From positions 1 through 15,377 of the forward strand of contig NZ_JAXMJI010000072.1 of assembly GCF_034376665.1 (NCBI RefSeq): a stretch of DNA of 15,377 nucleotides, given 5' to 3'. Under the pieces are notes generated by a model. That model was not told where the DNA came from and made no database searches. It saw nothing but the letters and a program-made list of their open reading frames with translations. Of this stretch, positions 1-5,035 are shown piece by piece. The stretch is from Allopontixanthobacter sp034376665 (GTDB lineage Bacteria > Pseudomonadota > Alphaproteobacteria > Sphingomonadales > Sphingomonadaceae). How positions within the stretch are numbered: position 1 is the first letter of the stretch; each line of letters opens with the position of its first letter. The position numbers and the translations under genes were made by a program.

Positions 1-399
1 AGCGCGCCAAACGGCCTGGTCGTGCCGGTGATCCGCAATGCCGAGACGCTGCCCTTTGCAGGGATCGAGAAGACCATCGCCGATTTCGGCAAGCGCGCCA
101 AGGACGGCACGCTCAAGATGGAAGAGATGAAGGGCGGCACCTTCACCATCTCCAATGGCGGCGTGTTCGGATCGCTGATGTCGACCCCGATCATCAACCC
201 GCCGCAAAGCGCCGTGCTCGGCCTGCACCGGATCGAAGACCGGGTGGTAGTGATTGACGGCGAAATGGTAATTCGCCCGATGATGTATATCGCGCTGTCC
301 TATGACCACCGCCTGATCGACGGGCGCGAGGCGGTTACCGCGCTGAAAATCATCAAGGATGCGATCGAGGATCCCACGCGGATGCTGATCGATCTGTGA
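1..399 (+). CDS. odhB: 2-oxoglutarate dehydrogenase E2 (dihydrolipoamide succinyltransferase), C-terminal part
   Basis: This is the 3' part of the gene (132 codons plus stop); the 5' end lies outside the window and the frame is open from base 1. OdhB moves the succinyl group from lipoamide to CoA in the TCA-cycle 2-oxoglutarate dehydrogenase complex and forms its core. What is visible is the catalytic acyltransferase domain: the segment FTISNGGVFGSLMSTPI and the active-site motif DHRLIDG, with the catalytic His codon at 307-309 and the Asp at 319-321. The C-terminus IEDPTRMLIDL is typical of OdhB rather than of the pyruvate dehydrogenase E2. The lpdA gene just downstream, encoding the E3 partner, supports the assignment. 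The GTG at 22 is an internal valine codon, not a start. The stop TGA overlaps the start of the next small ORF. Confidence 0.93.
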   Translation, partial: SAPNGLVVPVIRNAETLPFAGIEKTIADFGKRAKDGTLKMEEMKGGTFTISNGGVFGSLMSTPIINPPQSAVLGLHRIEDRVVVIDGEMVIRPMMYIALSYDHRLIDGREAVTALKIIKDAIEDPTRMLIDL

Positions 400-644
400 T
401 GATGTATCTATTTTCTCTTGCGGGCGGTCTAGCCGGGCTTTTTTGGTTTTTCGGCTGGCTTGAAATTCGTGTTCATCGAAGTGGTGTCGCGAAGTATGGC
501 GAACACTATCAATCTACTTACGATGTAATCAAAATCGGTTATGTCTGTATGTTCCTTTATTTTGCTGCTCTTTCCCTCGCATTTTCCGACGGGAACGAAT
601 CCGGTGACTATTTCGATCCGTGCACTGGCAGCATGCGTTGTTGA
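399..644 (+). CDS. Small predicted membrane protein, unknown function, between odhB and lpdA
   Basis: This is an 81-residue ORF that I do not recognise. It starts at ATG 399, overlapping the odhB stop by one base (TGATG); GTG 396 and ATG 402 are in-frame alternatives. There is no clear Shine-Dalgarno, so translation by coupling to odhB is likely. Two hydrophobic stretches are visible: residues about 4-22 (rich in Leu, Gly, Phe and Trp) and about 45-62 (GYVCMFLYFAALSLAF). A short polar tail with two cysteines follows. This suggests a two-helix inner-membrane protein. Base composition is odd: I count about 46% G+C over 401-640, against about 62% at the start of lpdA, with many T-rich codons. 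This suggests recent acquisition or weak selection. It ends 8 bases before the lpdA start, so it would be co-transcribed with the odh genes. It could be a non-functional filler ORF. Confidence 0.55.
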   Translation: MMYLFSLAGGLAGLFWFFGWLEIRVHRSGVAKYGEHYQSTYDVIKIGYVCMFLYFAALSLAFSDGNESGDYFDPCTGSMRC

Positions 645-652
645 GAGAAACT

Positions 653-2080
653 ATGGCTGACCAAACTTACGATTACGATGTCCTGATCATCGGTGCCGGC
701 CCCGGCGGCTATGTCGCGGCAATCCGCGCGGCCCAGCTGGGCCTGAAGACCGCTTGCGTGGAAAGCCGCGAGACGCTGGGTGGCACCTGCCTCAATGTTG
801 GGTGTATCCCGTCCAAGGCACTGCTGCACGCTTCCGAATTGCTGGACGAGGCGCAGAACGGGCACATGGCGGCGTGGGGCATCACGGCCAACGCCACGTT
901 CGATCTCGGTGTGATGATGGCGGAAAAGACCAAGGCCGTGGGTGAGCTGACCGGCGGGATCGAATTCCTGTTCAAGAAGAACAAGGTCACCTGGATCAAG
1001 GGCCATGCGGCGTTTCAGGACGCGCATACGGTCACCGTCGGCGGCGAAACGCACACCGCCAAAGACATCGTGATCGCGACCGGGTCCAGCGTGACGCCGC
1101 TGCCGGGGGTGGAAGTGGACAATGCGAAAGGCCGGATCGTCGATTCCACCGGCGCACTTGAACTCAGCGAAGTGCCCGAACATTTGGTAGTGATCGGCGG
1201 CGGGGTGATCGGGCTGGAGCTCGGCTCGGTCTGGCGGCGGCTCGGCGCGAAGGTCACCGTGGTCGAATTCCTCGACCTGCTGCTGCCCGGTATGGACACC
1301 GATGTCCGCAAGGAAGCGGGCAAGATCTTCAAGAAGCAGGGCATGGATATCCGGCTGAAAAGCAAGGTCACCGGTGCTTCCGTCAAGGGCAAGAAAGTCA
1401 CGCTAACGGTCGAGCCTGCCGCAGGCCCGTCGACAGGCTCAGGAGGAGCGGAGCCAGAAACGATCGAAGCAAGCCATGTGCTGGTGTCGATCGGGCGGCG
1501 TCCCAATGTGGACGGGCTCAATCTCGAAGCCATCGGGCTGGAACTGAACAAGCGCGGCCAGATCGAAACCGCGCATGATTTCCGCACCAAGGTGCCCGGC
1601 GTATGGGCCATTGGCGATGTGATCCCTGGCCCGATGCTCGCCCACAAGGCAGAGGATGAAGGCATTGCCGTGGCGGAGTTCATTGCCGGACAGACGGGCA
1701 TCGTGAACCACGCTGTCATTCCCGGCGTGGTCTATACCATGCCCGAATTCGCCGATGTCGGTATGACCGAGGACGAAGCCAAGGAAGCCGGACACACCGT
1801 CAAGGTCGGCAAATTCCCGATGATGGCCAACAGCCGCGCCAAGGCCAACCGCGACACCGACGGTTTCGTGAAAGTCGTTGCCGATGCCGAAACCGACCGC
1901 GTGCTCGGCGTCCACATCGTCGCCAGCCTGGCCGGAACGATGATTGCCGAAGCGGCTCTGGCGATGGAATTCGGCGCGACGTCGGAAGACATCGCCTATA
2001 CCTGCCACGCCCATCCGACCCATGCAGAGGCGTTGAAAGAAGCGGCGATGGCGGTTCAGGGCAAACCGATCCATATGTAA
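653..2080 (+). CDS. lpdA: Dihydrolipoyl dehydrogenase (E3 component)
   Basis: This flavoenzyme of 475 residues reoxidises dihydrolipoamide with NAD+ for 2-oxo acid dehydrogenase complexes, here most likely the odh complex. Visible signatures are the FAD-binding GAGPGGY (14-20), the redox-active disulfide motif GGTCLNVGCIPSK (C46 and C51), the NAD-binding GGGVIGLELG (from 182), a second FAD motif GVWAIGDVIPGPMLAHKAED, and the C-terminal catalytic pair H454/E459 in HPTHAE. ATG 653 is chosen because it follows the purine-rich GAGAGAAA and gives the usual N-terminus ending just before DVLIIGAGPGG. The upstream GTG at 620 would add 11 atypical residues. One oddity: residues about 254-268, in the NAD-domain segment just before ASHVLVSIGRRP, are encoded by an inverted-repeat element and look like an in-frame insertion. 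The rest of the protein appears intact. Confidence 0.96.
   Translation: MADQTYDYDVLIIGAGPGGYVAAIRAAQLGLKTACVESRETLGGTCLNVGCIPSKALLHASELLDEAQNGHMAAWGITANATFDLGVMMAEKTKAVGELTGGIEFLFKKNKVTWIKGHAAFQDAHTVTVGGETHTAKDIVIATGSSVTPLPGVEVDNAKGRIVDSTGALELSEVPEHLVVIGGGVIGLELGSVWRRLGAKVTVVEFLDLLLPGMDTDVRKEAGKIFKKQGMDIRLKSKVTGASVKGKKVTLTVEPAAGPSTGSGGAEPETIEASHVLVSIGRRPNVDGLNLEAIGLELNKRGQIETAHDFRTKVPGVWAIGDVIPGPMLAHKAEDEGIAVAEFIAGQTGIVNHAVIPGVVYTMPEFADVGMTEDEAKEAGHTVKVGKFPMMANSRAKANRDTDGFVKVVADAETDRVLGVHIVASLAGTMIAEAALAMEFGATSEDIAYTCHAHPTHAEALKEAAMAVQGKPIHM
1412..1440. repeat. REP-like palindromic element inside lpdA
   Basis: The arms GAGCCTGCCG (1412-1421) and CGACAGGCTC (1431-1440) are inverted repeats with one mismatch around a 9-base spacer. 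The following AGGAGGAGCGG may belong to the same unit. The motif CGTCGACAGGCTCAGG resembles a short palindromic repeat family that I recall as abundant between genes in sphingomonads; that comparison is from memory. Here it is read through in frame as a Gly/Pro/Ser/Ala-rich stretch of the protein. No second copy was found in this window. Confidence 0.6.
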
Positions 2081-2107
2081 CGAACCGGACCGGCGGAGGG
2101 GTAAATC

Positions 2108-2806
2108 ATGGCGCGACAAAAATGGATGCTCCGCTTTGCCCGCTGGCATATCTGGCTCGGCTGGCTGGTCGGCGTGCCGGTGGTGATGTGGATGGTGACC
2201 GGATTGGTGATGGTCGCCCGGCCGATCGACGAGGTGCGCGGCAACCACCTGCGAATCGAGCAGCCGGAATCTCCCCTGCCCCCCGACACCGCGATTTCCG
2301 TGGCCTTGCCGGACGATCCCGCCCGTCCCGTGAAATCAGTCACCACCGCGATGCAGTCCGACCAGCCGGTCACCACCATCGAATATATGGACGGCGCGCT
2401 CGAACGTTTCGGCTCAAGCGGCGCGCGGCTGCCGCCGCTTAATGAGATCGAGGCGCGGGTGGTCGTGGCCGAGCAAATCGTCGGCGGGGACCGGATCGCT
2501 TCGATCACCGCCTTCGATGCCGACAACGTGCCGTTCGATTTCCGCCGCCCGCTCGCCGTGTGGCAGGTCGAACTGGACAGCGGCGACCGGATTTACATCG
2601 GGCGCGACACCGGGCAGATCGAAGCCGTCCGTACCCGGTGGTGGCGGCTGTTCGATTTCATGTGGGGGCTGCACATCATGGATCTGCAAACGCGGGAAGA
2701 CACGTCGCATCCCATTCTGATCCTGTTTGCCGCACTTGGTCTGATTGGGGCGCTGCTCGGTACAATGCTGATGTTCCGTCGGCGCAAAGCGAGGCCGAGA
2801 GCGTGA
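2108..2806 (+). CDS. PepSY-domain membrane protein
   Basis: This 232-residue protein starts at ATG 2108, behind a strong Shine-Dalgarno (GGCGGAGGGG ending at base 2101), 27 bases after the lpdA stop. An N-terminal transmembrane helix (about 15-37, WLGWLVGVPVVMWMVTGLVM) leads into a periplasmic region. That region ends in a PepSY-like segment (VWQVELDSGDRIYIGRDTGQIEAVRTRWWR) followed by FMWGLHIMD and a second helix at about 202-223, with a basic cytoplasmic tail. This layout, two helices flanking a PepSY module and a Trp-rich WGLHxMD motif, is common in small PepSY-associated membrane proteins of proteobacteria. Their substrate is generally unknown; roles in metal or redox metabolism have been proposed for relatives. 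The stop overlaps the start of the next gene in GTGA, so the two are probably translationally coupled. Confidence 0.8.
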   Translation: MARQKWMLRFARWHIWLGWLVGVPVVMWMVTGLVMVARPIDEVRGNHLRIEQPESPLPPDTAISVALPDDPARPVKSVTTAMQSDQPVTTIEYMDGALERFGSSGARLPPLNEIEARVVVAEQIVGGDRIASITAFDADNVPFDFRRPLAVWQVELDSGDRIYIGRDTGQIEAVRTRWWRLFDFMWGLHIMDLQTREDTSHPILILFAALGLIGALLGTMLMFRRRKARPRA

Positions 2807-3480
2807 GTCTGGCCGTGGTTCCGGCGGTATTGCCGCCGGTCCTCGATCTTGCAGGCACAGCCGTTTTCGCGCTGACCGGCGCGCTGCTCGCGGCGCGGCT
2901 GCGGCAGACCTTCGTCACGATGGCGTTTTTTGCCTTGATCACGGGGGTCGGCGGAGGGTCCTTGCGCGATATGCTGATCGGCACGCCCGCCTTCTGGACG
3001 CAAAACCCCTGGGTTGCCCCGGTGATCTTCGCCACCGCCCTGATCGCATGGTTCACACCGCGGCGCTGGTGGGAGGGGGAATTGCTCGAATGGGCCGACG
3101 CCGCCGGTCTGGCCGCCTTCGCAGTGCTCGGCACCGCCAAGGCGCTGGCGTTCGGCGTGGCGCCCGTTCCGGCAATGGTGATGGGGGTGATTACCGGCTG
3201 CGCGGGCGGGGTGATCCGCGACGTGATCGCGGGCGAACCCTCGATCATCATGCGGCCGGAACTTTACGTCACCGCCGCAGCGTTGGCGGCTGCGGTGACG
3301 GTGCTGGGCTCCGCCCTCGCCCTGTCCGATGCGCTGGTGTGGGGAACCGCGTGGATTGCGGGCTTTTCCCTGCGCGGTGCGGCAATCCGGTGGAAACTCG
3401 CCCTGCCCGCCTACGATGACCGTTCAGGCAAACAGGGCGGCGATGATGTTGGTGATGATGCCGGAGAAACGCGCGGCTAA
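2803..3480 (+). CDS. Trimeric intracellular cation channel (TRIC/UPF0126) family protein
   Basis: This is a 225-residue, very hydrophobic protein with about seven predicted membrane segments. It has the hallmark internal duplication of the family: the Gly-rich motif GVGGGSLRDML (48-58) in the first half is echoed by GCAGGVIRDVIAGEP (132-146) in the second. Prokaryotic TRIC proteins form trimeric monovalent-cation channels, and E. coli YicG and YadS belong to the same UPF0126 family. The start is taken as GTG 2803 because it gives a 4-base overlap (GTGA) with the PepSY stop and a length near the family's usual 205-220. GTG 2815 is an alternative. The C-terminal 20 or so residues are polar (Asp/Gly-rich). 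The stop TAA overlaps the convergent gene's TAG by sharing bases 3478-3479. The ion carried here and the link to its neighbours are not evident. Confidence 0.85.
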   Translation: MSLAVVPAVLPPVLDLAGTAVFALTGALLAARLRQTFVTMAFFALITGVGGGSLRDMLIGTPAFWTQNPWVAPVIFATALIAWFTPRRWWEGELLEWADAAGLAAFAVLGTAKALAFGVAPVPAMVMGVITGCAGGVIRDVIAGEPSIIMRPELYVTAAALAAAVTVLGSALALSDALVWGTAWIAGFSLRGAAIRWKLALPAYDDRSGKQGGDDVGDDAGETRG

Positions 3481-4253
3481 TCGCCGTAGCGGTCGTCCTG
3501 AGCTCCCGAATTATCCGGGTAATCCTCGTAGCTTTCGCCGGGTACCGGGCCGCCGGGATAGGCGGGTGCGTCACCCGACGGAACAGGGCCAGAGGAACCT
3601 GGTTCGCTTCCGGAATAGTCCGGAACGGGCGCGGCAGGACCTGCATTGCCCCACGCATCGGCATAGCGATCATCGCTCCACTGGCGATCATCCACCTGGC
3701 CGGAGCTACCCCGATAACCGCTGCCGTCACCGTAGCTGACATCGTCAATCCGGCCGTCCTGACCGATCCGGCAGGTAAAGCCATTGCCGTCGAACAACAC
3801 TCCGGACACGCGCCAGCCGTTGCCCGAACGTTCGACCGCATCGACCGAACCGACGCGGGCATCGCGTTCGACTTCGCGCACGCACATATCGGCAGCGCGA
3901 TCGATGCCGCGTGCGGCGCCTGAATTGGAATTGTAGCCGGCGCGATCGGGATAAGGCGCGGGATACCGCGGCTCCCTCGGCTTCGACACTGCGCTGGCAA
4001 CCGCCGCGATCGCGCCGATGACCAGCAGACCGCCAATTACATCGCCCGCGTCGATATGGTCGCGGTGGCCGCGGTATCGGCCGCGGTAGCGGTCACGGTT
4101 GACGGTAACGCTGCCCGCTTCCCACGCATTTTGAGCCATGGTCGCAGAGGGTGAAGCCGGGACTCGAATCTCCGCAGCGGCGGCGGGTGTCGCGGCCAGG
4201 GACAGGGCGGCCATCAGCCCGGCGGAAGAAGACAAAAGGGAAATGCGGTTCAT
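3477..4253 (-). CDS. Secreted Tyr/Arg/Gly-rich protein, unknown function (paralogue B)
   Basis: This 258-residue protein begins at ATG 4253, preceded by GGGGA eight bases upstream. It opens with a clear signal peptide (MNRISLLSSSAGLMAALSLA, cleavage likely after A27 in AAAA/E). Longer in-frame starts up to 4346 would bury the signal. After an Arg/Tyr-rich stretch comes a Gly/Ala hydrophobic segment (69-89, VIGGLLVIGAIAAVASA). A small domain follows with two cysteines (C124, C161) and the pattern NGWRVSGVL...FTCRIG. The last 80 or so residues are low-complexity Pro/Gly/Ser/Asp. The hydrophobic segment, the GWRV motif, the FTC motif and the cysteine pair all recur in the upstream gene at 4346-4891, so the two are tandem paralogues. 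The cysteines could form a disulfide in the periplasm. Function is unknown; an envelope role is inferred only from export. Confidence 0.8.
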   Translation of the reverse strand: MNRISLLSSSAGLMAALSLAATPAAAAEIRVPASPSATMAQNAWEAGSVTVNRDRYRGRYRGHRDHIDAGDVIGGLLVIGAIAAVASAVSKPREPRYPAPYPDRAGYNSNSGAARGIDRAADMCVREVERDARVGSVDAVERSGNGWRVSGVLFDGNGFTCRIGQDGRIDDVSYGDGSGYRGSSGQVDDRQWSDDRYADAWGNAGPAAPVPDYSGSEPGSSGPVPSGDAPAYPGGPVPGESYEDYPDNSGAQDDRYGD

Positions 4254-4282
4254 GTTCTGGTCCCCATCAATTGCACAGGCAT

Positions 4283-4316
4283 ATGCGGTCCAGGCTTTCA
4301 TCAGCCTGAACCGCAT
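4283..4316 (-). other. Strong intercistronic hairpin between the two secreted-protein genes
   Basis: The arms ATGCGGTCCAGGCT (4283-4296) and AGCCTGAACCGCAT (4303-4316) flank a 6-base loop. In the - strand transcript the single mismatch becomes a G-U pair, so all 14 positions can pair. It lies 30 bases before the start of paralogue B and 30 bases after the stop of paralogue A. No U-tract follows, so a stabilising or processing structure fits better than an intrinsic terminator. Confidence 0.7.
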
Positions 4317-4345
4317 AACCCCTGTTAAGGGTGGTACTGCTCGCA

Positions 4346-4891
4346 TCAGCGGAGCCCGCGGACACCGCTAAAGTCAAGATCGACAACCCGTCCGCGCGAA
4401 ATGTCGCAGGTGAAGTTGCCACTGTCGGCGCGGCGGCCCCGATCATAGCGATCATAGCGGTTGCCGTAGCCACGCTGGCCCTGAACATCGATGCGGCCCT
4501 TTACCCGCCAGCCGTAACGCTTGTCATCCACATCGCGGATGTCGGTGACGTTCGCGAAGCGATAGCCTGCGCGCTGAGCGTTGATTTCGGCGGCACGGAC
4601 ACACTGTTCGACTGCAGCGCGGGGATTTCCGCGGCCGTAATAGTCGTTGTAATTGCCGCGATAATCACGCTGGTTGTAATTATATCCGTCGCTGTAATGG
4701 CGATTGTAGCCGCGGTCCTTGCTCGCTGCGGAAGCGATTGCGGCAATACCGCCGATGATCACGGCACCGGCAATGATCTCGCCTGCGCTGATGCCGTCAT
4801 CCCGGTCACGGGCGAAGGCGGGGGCTGCAGAGGTCATCGCCATTGCGCCAGCGGCGACGGTTCCGACGAGTGTTTTGGTTAGTGTAGTCAT
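4346..4891 (-). CDS. Secreted Tyr/Arg/Gly-rich protein, unknown function (paralogue A)
   Basis: This 181-residue protein starts at ATG 4891 with GAGGAA about 8 bases upstream. A signal peptide (MTTLTKTLVGTVAAGAMAMT, cleavage likely after A27 in AFA/R) is followed by a Gly/Ala hydrophobic segment (37-56, EIIAGAVIIGGIAAIASAAS). Next comes a Tyr/Asn/Arg-rich linker (60-88) and a C-terminal domain with C97 and C162 and the motifs YGWRVKG and GNFTCDI. It is the shorter relative of the downstream protein and is probably in the same transcript, with a 92-base gap holding a hairpin. Such proteins usually appear as hypothetical in sphingomonad genomes. The hydrophobic segment is glycine-rich, recalling glycine-zipper-like envelope proteins, but I see no basis for a specific function. 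Confidence 0.8.
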   Translation of the reverse strand: MTTLTKTLVGTVAAGAMAMTSAAPAFARDRDDGISAGEIIAGAVIIGGIAAIASAASKDRGYNRHYSDGYNYNQRDYRGNYNDYYGRGNPRAAVEQCVRAAEINAQRAGYRFANVTDIRDVDDKRYGWRVKGRIDVQGQRGYGNRYDRYDRGRRADSGNFTCDISRGRVVDLDFSGVRGLR

Positions 4892-4970
4892 GGGTCGTTC
4901 CTCGCTTGGCGCCAGGGCGGAAGTGCTCCGGCGTCAAACAGGGTTCTAACCGATTCGTGCTGTTGTCAGT

Positions 4971-4984
4971 CTGAATTGGGCTGA
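4971..4984 (-). promoter_or_regulatory. Possible operator: TCAG direct repeats 10 bases apart
   Basis: On the - strand, TCAG occurs twice with a 10-base period (CTGA on + at 4971-4974 and 4981-4984), about 80-90 bases upstream of the paralogue A start. A one-turn spacing of direct repeats is typical of OmpR-type response-regulator sites. The motif is short and the call is tentative. I see no good -10 element in this gap. Confidence 0.2.
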
Positions 4985-4987
4985 CAG

Positions 4988-5025
4988 CAGGCGTTCATAA
5001 AAGTACCGGCTTTTGTGAACGCCTG
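4988..5025 (-). terminator. Hairpin after the prolyl oligopeptidase gene, terminator-like without U-tract
   Basis: The arms CAGGCGTTCA (4988-4997) and TGAACGCCTG (5016-5025) are perfect 10-base inverted repeats. They continue inward across one mismatch with AAAAG/CTTTT around the loop TACCGG. It begins 11 bases after the oligopeptidase stop codon on the - strand. Neither strand has a good T-run after the stem, so termination is plausible but unproven. Confidence 0.5.
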
Positions 5026-5035
5026 CGCAGAGCAA

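Noticed and set aside
608..1183. A 191-codon - strand frame opposite the start of lpdA
   Set aside because: It covers conserved lpdA codons including the disulfide motif and has no independent support.
3494..3515. A CGTCCTGAGCT segment resembling one half of the sphingomonad repeat seen in lpdA
   Set aside because: The second arm is missing and the bases are explained by the Asp/Gln/Ala/Gly codons of the secreted protein's C-terminus.
3500..4800. Repetitive-looking Gly/Tyr/Arg/Asp codon runs that might be tandem DNA repeats
   Set aside because: No unit recurs exactly at nucleotide level; the pattern comes from low-complexity protein sequence.
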